From NCBI GenBank assembly GCA_964030475.1, contig CAXIPT010000008.1, positions 2,108,141-2,172,140 of the forward strand: a stretch of 64,000 nucleotides of DNA. Reading direction: 5' to 3'. Of this stretch, positions 52,848-63,986 are shown one piece after another. Below the pieces are notes generated by a model. It did not search any database and was not told the DNA's origin. It saw only the letters and a list, made by a program, of their open reading frames with translations. Numbering within the stretch: the first letter of the stretch is position 1; every line of letters starts with the position of its first letter. Position numbers and translations under genes: made by a program. The DNA comes from Tethya wilhelma (taxonomy: Eukaryota; Porifera; Demospongiae; Tethyida; Tethyidae).

Positions 52848-53741
52848 GTATTCCCAGTACGGTAGTACTGGGTACATACAAATAGCCGATTAGTACAATA
52901 CATGGCAATAACTCTGCAAAAACTAAGTGCTTAGCAAAATAAGCCTTCTATAGAGCTCATTCTCTTTCTAATAAGCCCAAAAACATGGCCTAAAACCATT
53001 GCTAAAGTACCAAACTAAAATATGCCAAACCTCCAGTTTTTTCCATCTCCTTCTTCTTTTGTTATGTCACAGCTTTTCTTGAAGACTGTACACTAATAGA
53101 AGCTAATTCTTAAAAGAATAAACTTGGTATGTTGGTCTTCATTCGCTTTTGGCATTGGTTTTCTGTGTCACTCGTCGAGTGGCTCGACGAAAAGCACTTT
53201 CTCTGTATGGGAGCCATTATTTGTAAACCATAAGCTAACTAGCCTAACGACCCTTTCCATATTCAAGTGTGCATTATTTGGAATCTATTGCAAGATGCCA
53301 GTCACAAGCAATACTCCAAACTCTGTCTTATTTTTTCGTTCTCTGTGTTCAGTTTTTTAGTAGGGAAGTTATCTATAGGTAACAAGATACACATATATAT
53401 CAGATTCAGCTTGGGATTTCAGTGTTTCAGCTGTATAAAAGGCATGACTGTACTGTAGCCGAGATCAAGTTCTCTGCTGAGGCTAAAAACTGTATTATAC
53501 TGATATTATAAACAAGAAAATACAACAAAAAACATTAGAAATGTATTAAAAACAAAGGAATGGCCAAATTATAAAAAAGTGAGCAAACAAGATAGGAATG
53601 CTGGTCAGTGAGTTCATTCCTGTGTCTACAATATCATTGAGCTCAGTACATAGGTGATACAGTGAAATGAACTCCTCGCTCAGTCTGACAAGCATTCCTA
53701 TCTTGTTTGCTCACTTTTTCATGATTTGGCCATTCCTATGT
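52848..53741 (+). repeat. Family P composite
   Basis: It starts at TTCCCAGTACGGTAGTACTG and contains a module ending at GTGCATTATTTGGAATC (53270-53286), a spacer and a foldback (53525-53741). Its last foldback bases are cut where the next composite starts. Confidence 0.8.
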
Positions 53742-53744
53742 TCC

Positions 53745-54777
53745 CAGTACGGGTAGTACTGGGTACACAGGAATGGCACGAATGGCCCATTAGCGCAATA
53801 CAAATATTCACGCGAATAACTCTGCAAAAACTGAGCGCTTAGCACTAAAAGGCTTCTTAAGCTACTATTTAGCTCTTTCTCTTTCTCTTTCTAATGAGCT
53901 CAAAAACACGGCCTAAAACCATCGCTAAAGTATCAAACACAAACATGCCAAACCTCCAAATTTCTCCATCTTCTTCTTATTCTTCTATCTTGGCTCAACT
54001 TTTTTCAGAGACTATTCACTTTTAGAAGCTTGAACAAACCAACTTGGTTTTTTCCAGGACAGTCGCTTTTGCCATCGGTTTTTAGCTCCTCTCATTGTTA
54101 GCTAGATACAAAGCGAAAAGCGCCTTCTCCATATGGCCGCCATTAATTTCTACACTCATGCATAATTCATTAGCTTCTAGAAAATTCGAATTGACGACCC
54201 TTTCCACACACAAAAGTGTGCGTTATTTGGAATTAAATGCACTGAAGTTGCCTGGAACTATTTTGCTCTTCTTAAGAGATGAATCAGGACTTTGATTATC
54301 ATAACGTATAGAAAAGCAAGTAAATCTTATGATACAGCTCCTGCTTCCAAATGACTGAGATGTGTGTTTCACTTCAGTATCAAGCTGGCTATACAACCGT
54401 TCCCAGCTCAGCAGCCCGTCGCTGGCTCAGTGAGTCTGGCTTGCCAGACTACTAGCTCAGTAGCTAGCTACACACACCAACTCAAATGTAATTTTTAGAA
54501 TTATGGAAAAATGAGAACAAGCAAGTAAAAAAAAACATTGGAAATGTAATATGAAACACAGGAATGGCTAAATCGTAAAAAGAACGGAAACAAGACTGGA
54601 ATGGCTGTTAGAGAGTGTAATTCCTGTGGGCAAAATGAGAGACTCAATAAATAGATTGTTAAATACAGCCCATACAGGAAGAATTCTGCACACACTATAA
54701 CAGCCATTCCAGTCTTGTTTCCGCTCTTTTTACGATTTAGCCATTCCTACATTTCCAATGTTTTTTTTTACTTGTTT
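53745..54777 (+). repeat. Family P composite, full length
   Basis: Nearly identical to 25013-26036, including the spacer with the GAGTCTGGCTTGCCAGACTA hairpin and the foldback at 54521-54777. It sits head-to-tail with the previous composite. Confidence 0.85.
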
Positions 54778-54959
54778 ACATTACATTTCTAATGTTTTTG
54801 TATTGTTGTAATGATAGATGGACTTGCTCCTAACTTATTATGACTATCCTCATGCTATAAGACATTTTCACTATATTACTAAACTGAAAACAATTGTTGC
54901 CATTGATGTATATTGCTCTCATCATCCACAATCCTGTGTGTGGGTGTACATGTGTTAGT

Positions 54960-55850
54960 GCATAGGAATGGCACGGATGGCCCATACAAATATTCACGCG
55001 AATAACTCTGCGAAAACTGAGCGGTTGACACTAAAAGGCTTTTCAAGCGACTATTTAGCTCTTTCTCCTTCTAAAACCATTGCTAAAGTATCGAACTAAA
55101 ATATGCCAAACCTCCAATTTTTTTCTTATTCTTTTTCTGTTTTCTCACGCCATATCTCAAAGACCATTCGCATTTAGAAGTTGGTTTCTTTGTCTTAAAT
55201 CACTTTTGCCATCGGTTTTGTGTTTCTCATTTAGTCGCTAGATACAAGGCGAAAAGTGCCTTCTCCATAATTTCTAAACTCATTCATTATTCATAGCTAG
55301 CTTCACGATTCTTTCCATATACAAGTGTGCGTTATTTGGAATCCACAGAAACATCCAGTGCTCGGCAGTGCCCCAAGTTCTGTCCTGTTCTGTGTTCAGT
55401 TCTTCAGTAGGGAAGTTATCTGTAGCTAACAAGACACACATAAAATTGACAGAGTTTCAGCTGTCTGAAAGGCATGACTGTACTGTAGGGCTCAGTGTTG
55501 GCATTGCAAGTTCTCTGCTCAGGCTGACGACTAATTTAACTGGTATTATAAAAATTATTCAAAAAATTATAGAACAAACCAGTACAAAAACATTAGAAAA
55601 TTTAATGTAGTGCAAACATAGGAATGGTCAAATCATAAAAAAGTGAGCAAACAAGATAGAAATGGTTGTCAGATTGAGAGAGTTCATTCCTGTGTCTACA
55701 ATGTCATTGAGCTTAGTAGGAATATGAACATAGGTGACACAGTGAAATGAACTTGCTTAATCTGATAACCATTTTATCTTGTTTGCTCAATTTTATGATT
55801 TGGCCATTCCTATGTTTGCATTACATTTCCAATGTTTTTTGTACTTGTAT
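54960..55850 (+). repeat. Family P composite, left end lost
   Basis: It begins at CATAGGAATGGCACGGATGG without the terminal hairpin. The module ends at GTGTGCGTTATTTGGAATCC, and the foldback is at 55585-55850. Third in a head-to-tail run. Confidence 0.75.
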
Positions 55851-56004
55851 ATATATGTGTGTGTGTGCAATAGTAAGAGATGAGATGAAATCTTTCGAAT
55901 AAGTGTTGGCTATTAAAAAAACAGCCAGATAAGTAGGGTTTAAATTCAGCTGCTTTTAAGGAGATCGTCTTATGCCAGTATGTGTATGAATAAATGGGGA
56001 ATAG

Positions 56005-56342
56005 CAGTGCCGGCGGAAGCTAAAATGAAGTGGTCAGGTAGCCCCCGTGCACGTTTCGAAGAAACGTGCTTTGCCAGGGGGGTCTGGGGGCATGCCCCCC
56101 CAGAAAATTTTGCAAATTTAGGTGCTCTGAGAACCATTCTAGGGCGATTTTGAGATAATAAGCTGCAGTTTTAATCGTATAATAACTTGAGCACTCTAGC
56201 AGTTGACTCTGCCACGATTTCCATGAGTTAATTTTTTAACGTTGACGATCATTACCAGTGAATGTTGACGACCATTACCGATTTCACGTAAAACAGTGGT
56301 CCGGTTTTTGCCGGACCAGCCAGACCGGTTCCGCCGGCTATG
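56005..56342. repeat. CAGTG element, 338 bp, AATAG duplication
   Basis: CAGTGCCGGCGGAA at the left is mirrored by TTCCGCCGGC plus TATG at the right. AATAG flanks both sides (56000-56004, 56343-56347). The interior is C/G-run-rich. It resembles, in size, CAGTG start and 5-bp duplication, the element at 58939-59302. Confidence 0.75.
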
Positions 56343-56946
56343 AATAGAACAAACTAAAGAAACAAAGTACATGCGAGGGATATATGGTCTATGTATGGAT
56401 CTACATTACATCATATCATCATTATCCTCATCGTCATAAAAAACAATATCACTATCATAGTGCTCCCCATCCAAACTCAGGTCATAGTCATCATCATCAT
56501 CATCACATCTGCTTGGGTGTCACTCGCATCATTCACAGGCCTGTGTGTGTGTGTATGTGTGCGTGTGGGTGTGTGTGCATGAATCAAACTCGTGGTATTT
56601 GCTAACCTACATTTGTAAGTTATGTAACTTACTCCGTCTTATACATTCTCGCTTAAAAACAACTTCCATATAGAATCAGCAAATGGGTATGTTTTCTTGA
56701 CACGGGTCTACATTGGAGTCCTCTATTAGGTCTTCTAATGTCAAGTATCATCTTTTCACTGGTATACGCATGCTCAATGTTCTTAGTCTCGTGCCCAGCC
56801 TCTCCTGTCCACGTGCTACTCACACGGGAAAAGGAGAGTCTGGTAACTAACGTACACATTCCTGGATTTTTTGCTAGCTCAGTTTGGAATGCTGAACTAC
56901 CAATGAAATTGCAGGATTGCTAATTATTAAAATACATTATTAAAGT
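56343..56946. other. Spacer with microsatellites upstream of the helicase gene
   Basis: A (CAT)n-like run lies at about 56485-56510 and a (GT)n run at about 56545-56575. No coding is supported. This is the presumed promoter side of the RecQ-like gene; no clear TATA was seen. Confidence 0.4.
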
Positions 56947-58670
56947 ATGCAATCAGTACGCTATAAAAATGACAATGGCTGTTCTGTACTTGGTTGTGAG
57001 GTTCCGGAACAAATGATTGATCACAGCATCACACTGGCATTTCAAGCGCTGGGTTACCCAAGACCTACTGATGACCAGAAAAGTGTGGTAAAGCAATTTG
57101 TCACAGGAAGAGATGTTTTTGTCGTACTTCCAACTGGTTCCGGAAAATCACTTTGTTTTGTGTGTCTACCCCTTGTTGTAGAGCATATGATGTCTATGTG
57201 TCCTACTACAGACATTATAAGTCCTGTTATAGTCGTGATTAGTCCATTGGTTTCCTTCATGAAAGATCAGGTGACCAAATACAATGGTTGTGGTGTCAAG
57301 TGTACATACATTGGAGAGGAGCTAGATTCTCTAACAGAAAGTTTAGTTCACAAAGGAGAGTACCATGTAATCTTTTCCAGTCCAGAATCACTTATAAGTA
57401 CGCAGAAATGGAGAGACATGTTAGCATCTCAAGTGTATTGTATCAATCTAATTGGAATTGTTGTGGATGAGGCACATTGCATCACTTCTTGGTAATGACA
57501 TACCAATATTAATTAATTAAAACTATTTCTATTATGTATTAGGGGTGATGAATTCAGGCCTGATTATTCGAGAATAGCAGAGCTGAGGTCATTAGTGTCT
57601 AAAGTAAACCTCATGGCACTGACTGCTACTGTCACAACACGGAATAGGGATATAATCATGAAATGTCTATGCATGGAAACAGAAACAACTTTTGTAATGG
57701 TGAGGGTGCCTAACAAGTTAAACATCAGGTATGAAGTAAGGGTAAAGACAGAAACAGAAGAAATGACTCGATCTATAGTAATGGACTTTAAAAACAATGG
57801 AAAAAGATCCCCCAAAACGATCATTTTTTGTCGTACGTACAGGGATTTCACTGATGTAACGTCTTGTCTTGTTTCACAATTGCATGAAAATGGTGTATTC
57901 TATTGTGAATCTTCCAATGGGTCAAAGACTCCTGTTTGTGAATTATACTCCTCATCTACAGATGAATCAGCCAAAAATAGGATATTACGATCATTTACAA
58001 CACCTAACAGTCCTGTACGTATAGTTGTAGCCACAATTGCTTTCGGCATGGGTCTTGATGCACCAGACATTAATGTTATTATACATTGGGGACCATCTCA
58101 AAGTATTGAGGCATATTTGCAAGAAACAGGCAGAGCAGGGAGGAATGGCACACAAGCTATATTGTATTACAACAAGACTAACAATAGCAATGTTAGTGAA
58201 GAAATAAGGCTCTACTGTGGGAATACAGGCTATTGTAGAAGGAAACTACTCATGAATCAATTTTCTCCTTCAGATGATGTTAAGTCTCCTCGACCAATGC
58301 ATAGATGCTGTGACATTTGTGAGTGTCTGTGTGAAGAATGCTCAGACCTGGTTATGTTTACTTGGTAGTTCAAGCTGAACCTCAGCACAGGGATCACATA
58401 CTACTTCTGATTCAGTTACCCACTCTAGATCAGGAGAAAGTACCTACCATACTCTATGATTTTAGGGATGCACTGTGTAACACTAGTCATGGAAATCCTT
58501 TGTTTTTTGGTAAAGAAGTTGTGTCTGGAATTTCTGATTTCTTCATTAGAGAAATATCAAAACAATATTTGCAAATTTCTTCGTATGAAGATGTAATGAG
58601 GTTGGGTCCAGTATCAAAAACACATGCTGAGGAAATTGTGGTATTTTTGAGCAATTTTAAAACTTCTTAG
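56947..58670 (+). CDS. RecQ-like ATP-dependent DNA helicase
   Basis: A superfamily 2 helicase of RecQ type, expected to unwind DNA 3'-5' in the nucleus. Exon 1 (56947-57491) carries YPRPTDDQ (Q-like motif), LPTGSGKS (Walker A, Lys 67) and DEAH (174-177). A 51-bp intron (57492-57542, GTAATG...TTAG) is followed by exon 2 with LMALTATVT (motif III), IIFCRTY (IV), FGMGLDAPDIN (V), QETGRAGRNG (VI) and a Cys cluster (CCDICECLCEEC). The last 100 codons lie in another frame. Either a 50-bp intron 58319-58368 (GTGAGT...GGTAG), which would drop most of the Cys cluster, or a frameshift connects them. About 525 residues, without an HRDC domain. The start is the first Met, just before the helicase core. 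It lies tail-to-tail with the DUF6589-like gene, 76 bp apart. Confidence 0.88.
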
Positions 58671-58938
58671 TTTGGCAACGATTGAAAACTATATAATTTT
58701 GTACATATTATGTAACTGTAATAATTATTATTGTGTTATTACAAAATTAAAATTTATGTCCGAATACACGAGCAGTTGTAATATCAGCAGCTAGTTTTTT
58801 TTTCTGTTTATTGATCCATCCAAACAGTTTGTTGATATCAACACAGCTGGCTATGTTTGGTTGGATATTTGCAAATGTCTTGTGTTTCCGACCTGGGATA
58901 TAATCAAAAACACGACAATTGATTGTGAGTTCCTTAAC

Positions 58939-59302
58939 CAGTGGTGGATCTAGGAAATTGAATAGGGGGGTTCTGATCAATGCGCGCAGAGCGCGCAAAA
59001 AATTTTGCGTATAGCCACGCCCACTTCCGGTCTTACAGCCCCACCCCTTTGGCGCGTGTGCTGCTAAAATTCGCCAGAAAAAGCCTGAATGGAAGAAAAA
59101 ACGGCAAGAAAGAGACTGAAACTCTATATTTTTCACAAAAGACTATCATTCAGTGAGATTTTGAGTTACTTTTGGTATTTTTAAGTTGAAAGGAGGGTTC
59201 CAGCTAGGACTGTTCCAATCTGCACAGTTAATTGTAATGCGAGGTCTCAGCTGAAAGGGGGGTTCCGTGGAACCCTGTGAACCACCCCTGGATCCGCCAC
59301 TG
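58939..59302. repeat. CAGTG element, 364 bp, TTAAC duplication
   Basis: CAGTGGTGGATCTAGG and CCTGGATCCGCCACTG form the inverted ends. TTAAC flanks both (58934-58938, 59303-59307). It splits the last coding segment of the DUF6589-like gene; without it and one TTAAC, the frame reads through. A fragment of the same family is at 19687-19768. Confidence 0.9.
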
Positions 59303-59887
59303 TTAACAATTGTGTTCACATCATTGGCGGATGAATGAGTGTGAGCGAAAGAAGATGGTGACACCTGGTTTTGAGTATCAAATTTCTTGCATGTTGCCAT
59401 TATCCCTGAAAGGCTCCTAGCTGACTGTACAATGGTTTCTTCGTTAATATTAGCTCCAACGTGGGCAACATAGTCTTTAACATTTCTATTCAAATGTTCC
59501 ATATGAAGATCAACTAGTACATTACATCTTTTTTTTCCTGTTGGGTTGACAATACGAGACCATGTTAGCTGAGCAGAAATACGAGGTATAGCCGCAGCAT
59601 GTACCAGTGAAGCAAATTGGAATGCTTCTTGCAAGTAGTTCTTGTGTTTGGCATAATGGAAATAAAGTGAGAACACTTTCCATACTCATAATATTCGACT
59701 ACCATCTCCTTCTCTTATTGCATCCTTAAACTCCAACAATAGTAATCCATCATTTAACACTGCAGTTGCATAGTTGTACACTCAATCAGGAGCTAGGTCT
59801 TTTATGGACTGACTTGCTTGTGGACGAGGGAGAGTTTGTTGCACTGTTTCAGGCAGGGATCGATGATGGGCACTTGAAGTAGAACAG

Positions 59888-60551
59888 CTCAGTGCCATTA
59901 AGGCCTGGGTCAGGTTAAGGTAACTAATTAAGGAAAAAAATTATGCAAAATTGAAATAGCTTTTTAATGGAGTATGTTATCACCATGGAAACATACGTGA
60001 ATAATCTTACATCTATCTTGAACATTTTTGTGTCATGTGACCTCATTAATATTCATAAAATTAATAATTTAATTAAACGGTAAAGAAGAACTGTTGCCAT
60101 GGCAACCAAATTTTGTCTAATTAATCATACCTCAAATCTCCATGGGGATAGCAGGATACGTATCAAGGTCCGAGATACGATACATTTCCCATATAATGCA
60201 CACCTACCAATTTCTCCTCACATCAACCAATTGACAAAATTTTTTCCCCATGGGGATTATGAAGGTTCATGATGATAATTATCTCTTGTGAAAGTTTGGT
60301 TGCCATAGCAACTAATTAACTTCACCGTTTTTTTAATTATTCATGAGTTTGGGTGTTTTATTGAAAACTCATAAAATACATAAATATTCATCATTTTGAC
60401 ATAAAATTTTGGTTACATGAAAAAATAAGATTATATTTTCTTATGATATCAAAATATTTTGGAAAAACTTTTTCACATGCTGTAAAATGAGGGTTGTTTT
60501 AGGCAATTTTTTAATGAAATTTCTACTGACCCGGGCCTTAAGTGCGCAGAG
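59888..60551. repeat. M1 element inside the DUF6589-like gene
   Basis: CTCAGTGCCATTAAGGCCTG at the left and GGGCCTTAAGTGCGCAGAG at the right. It contains GTTGCCATGGCAAC (60093-60106) and GTTGCCATAGCAAC (60299-60312). GAAGTAG occurs just outside both ends, a possible 7-bp target duplication. It cuts the coding segment around SEHDYF. Confidence 0.85.
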
Positions 60552-61552
60552 AAGTAGTCGTGTTCACTTAAGATTCGTGACTCTTGAGGATTACTACGTG
60601 AAGAAATACTCTCTGCAACATGCTCAGATAGATTGGCTGCAAAACGACGAGGAACAACATACAGATCAATTATCTTTCTCATTTGGTTACTTTTCACACT
60701 GAATTGGGTCTATATTGGTTGGAAATGTATTACGAAGAGGAACATCAGTGACATCATTCATTGCAAAATGATGTAATGCTGCTGCGATTAAGTGGGCTCT
60801 GGTAATTGTCTCGAAGAAATCTTCAACTTGGTTCACTTGGTGTTTTATTTCTTTGGCACTTCCAATATTCCTCCTATTGATTAGGTTATGAAGTTGAAAA
60901 AGAGTACCTCCTTCCATGCTAGATCCAGACTTGTAAAGCCTATGCCACTTAATCTGTACAAATAATATAATATTATCATGGTATAATTTTCCTGATTAGG
61001 AAAACTTTAGCTATACTATAAAATTGCCGAAGTTTTGTAATCTGCATCCATGGATTCACCTAGCAATTATCGAATCAGTGCATGACAATCCCAAACCAGC
61101 AAAGGCTAAGCCATGTACTTAGGTGGCTTACCTCCATGAAGTTAACCTTGCAATGCCAGTCAGCAGCAAATGGAACTAGATTTCGTAATTAACGATTTCA
61201 GCTCATCTTTAGAGTTCACTCTAAACTTTCGTGCATTACGGATCATTGCAGCTGTTAGTGCATCACCAGCCATGCTTAACTGATGTTTAGAAGGAACATA
61301 AGAGTGTAACGCCTCCAATACCTGGATTAGCTAGTCTGTTTCATTTTAACTTTTGGGAATGATACCAAGCGGTACCTATAGTATACAAAGATATCCAGAC
61401 AATTATGCATGTTGATTCATAAGCATGTATGTGTCTGTTTGCCATTGCCTAGACTAAAGTTTTTATAGGCTAATTGCCAGATACTGGATGGGTGGAGGTG
61501 AAAATCAAGTAGCTATAGGGTCACAGGGGGTCAATGGCAAACGAAGTAGTTA

Positions 61553-61590
61553 AGTGTGTGTGTGTGTGTGTGTGTGTGCATGTGCATGTG
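61553..61590 (+). repeat. (GT)n microsatellite in an intron
   Basis: A run of GT repeats followed by GTGCATGTGCATGTG, within the intron after the RIDLF exon of the DUF6589-like gene. Confidence 0.95.
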
Positions 61591-63476
61591 TATATAATCA
61601 GAACTCACTATAACAGATTTTTCATTCATTTGAGGTAAGTACTTGTGCTGAATGTGTTGTACAACAAACTTCCCACACAGTCTTTTAAAGTACTCAACAT
61701 CTTCTGCTAGCACCCTAGAGAGTAGGACAACATAATTCTCTCTAAGTGCAGAACAATCGTCACCATCAGGTAGATACACTGTATATGGGAGATCCATCAC
61801 ATCACCTATAGCTTCATCACCAGGTAGATGGAACAAATCGATTCTGTCAAAAGCAGCATAGGAATGGAAATATGGACAGACTTGCATTGATGTTCCTGTG
61901 TCATAAACCGGGGATTGATAGATTTATTCCAGTTATCACCAACAATGATGCACGTCTTGTTGGTTGCTTGGTGACTAACTATAATAGATTGTTGTACTTC
62001 GGAAGAGTCAGAACCTACACATGAAATTTATATTTATATGTACACTAAATAAAGCACACCATGAATATAACTTACATGTACTTGAACTAGAGAGCTCAAT
62101 ATCACATCCCTGATCGTGAACACTTGACAATGACTCTTCAGAATCATCAACGCTTCCACTCGTACTCCCTTCATTACGATTGCTTGAAATGGTAACATCA
62201 GATTGGCTATCTAGGACTGGATGGAGTCCATCAACAGCTTGTTTCCATACTTTTACTACATTGTCATACACTTCTCTAAGGCGTTTTATAAGCTGAGTGG
62301 TTTGGTAGTGACTAAGGCACAAACCAAGTTTGTTCAATCTTGTTATAGCCTACATAATGAACATCAACTTTGATATATGGTATATGTGTACATGTGTCTG
62401 TGGGTGTGTGGTGTGTGCATGTGTGTATAGTCTATATAAAGTGGAAGGCTAATACATACCATCTTTGAACAATGTCCAGCCTAGAGAACAACAGATACGA
62501 TTGCTTGTATAGAACACATGGTCTTGTTTCTCTCCTTCAGTAAAACACCAAATGCCATCAGAAGTCGGTTAAAGTTAGGTTTAACCTTCTGCCTTTGCCT
62601 CGTACACCCACTTCGCATAAAACAATACAAAAGTGGGGCATTTCGCTTTATCTCCCTTTTGATTCTCTTGAAATCAAAATTTTGCAACTCTAATATTTTT
62701 CGGCATTCGAAACAGTGAACGCCCTTTCCTTTTGCCACATACAACAGCACACTCATGTGATGTCATCTTTGCAAATGCAGAGATCACCGGTTTTTTTATG
62801 CTTGGTGTGCGCAAAGCTGTCCTGGCAGTATAAGGACTCTTCTTGTGCCTTGTAGACTGCACTAGAGACCTGAACCTACTAGCTACTCTAAAATGGATAG
62901 CCTTTTTCTTCTCTGCCCTGGTAATCCGAACCTAGTATAAAATAACGGTAAGAATAACATTCATTTCTACTTTATAATGTAGCTATCATAACTTACTTGT
63001 ACTAGTGGACTTGAAGTGGTACCACGGCATGCAGGTGAAAAACCAAGGGAACGTATAGCCCTTTTTGGAGTAGCTTTACGCCGCTTTTGATGACTTGATG
63101 TGGGAGTGATCTGGGTCTCTTGATCAGTCACTGACGGCTGACTGAGAAATGGCACATCTACTGGACTTGGAGAATGGGCTGAATCTGATGAAGTGAAAGG
63201 GTCCACATTCTGAGGTAATTGGACAACTCCAATGGCTGCTTCAAGATTCAGATTTTGTCTAAAGCTATTGATGTACTTTAGACCAGAATCAACACACTTA
63301 TCAGCCTTTTCTGCATCAGCAAAACAACGGCGACATACAGTCTCACCCGAAAGATCCGGCTTCAAGTACGTTTTAACAAATGATGTGACTTTCTTGTTGC
63401 TCTCCTTCCCGTGAGGATCCAGTTTTCTTTTACTACCAGGAGGAGTAGCCGACTGACAGATAGCACAAGTTGAGTC

Positions 63477-63986
63477 CAGAGATGCCAACCTTAGAATGAT
63501 GTATAGAGTGAGAAAGGTCCAAGAAATGCGTGAGAGTTGGCCTAAATGCGTGAGACTAGCTATCTTATTGCACCTGAATGATATTTTGAGCAAATATTCA
63601 ACTTTATGGTGTTTTTTAAGCTTGCAAAATAGTGAATATAGTTCATTGTAACTGCAATTATTTACTTACTGTGTCTTGAATCTTACTCTTGGGTAGAGGT
63701 CCCGGCAGCACCATACATATTAGAATGCTGACTAGCGCACTTATCTTGCAAAATTAATGCTTGCTGACTCAGCAAACAAGATCACGTGATCAAAATTATA
63801 TTATAGTATACTATTGTCACATGATCAGGATGCAATTAACAGCGTGAAACACTAAAAAGAGGGAGTGACCTGGGTACGAGGCTAGTACAGCAGAATGTGT
63901 GAGTTTTGAAGTCCTATGCGTGTGAGCGTGAGAATAAGCTCAAATGCATGTGTCTCATGCTAAATGCGTGAGAGTTGGCATGTCTG
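63477..63986. repeat. hAT-type MITE splitting the first exon of the DUF6589-like gene
   Basis: CAGAGATGCCAAC at the left and GTTGGCATGTCTG at the right. TGAGTC flanks both (63471-63476, 63987-63992). AAATGCGTGAGAGTTGG is repeated near both ends (63532-63550 inner left, 63962-63978 right). Its position is four codons after the start of the gene. Confidence 0.85.

Noticed and set aside
53124..53458. Two overlapping frames within a P composite
   Set aside because: They run across repeat module boundaries and match no domain; equivalent frames are broken in sister copies.
58747..59136. A separate 129-codon gene at the end of the DUF6589-like locus
   Set aside because: Its 5' half lies inside the 364-bp CAGTG element; only the 3' part (KELTINCRVFD onward) continues the DUF6589-like coding.
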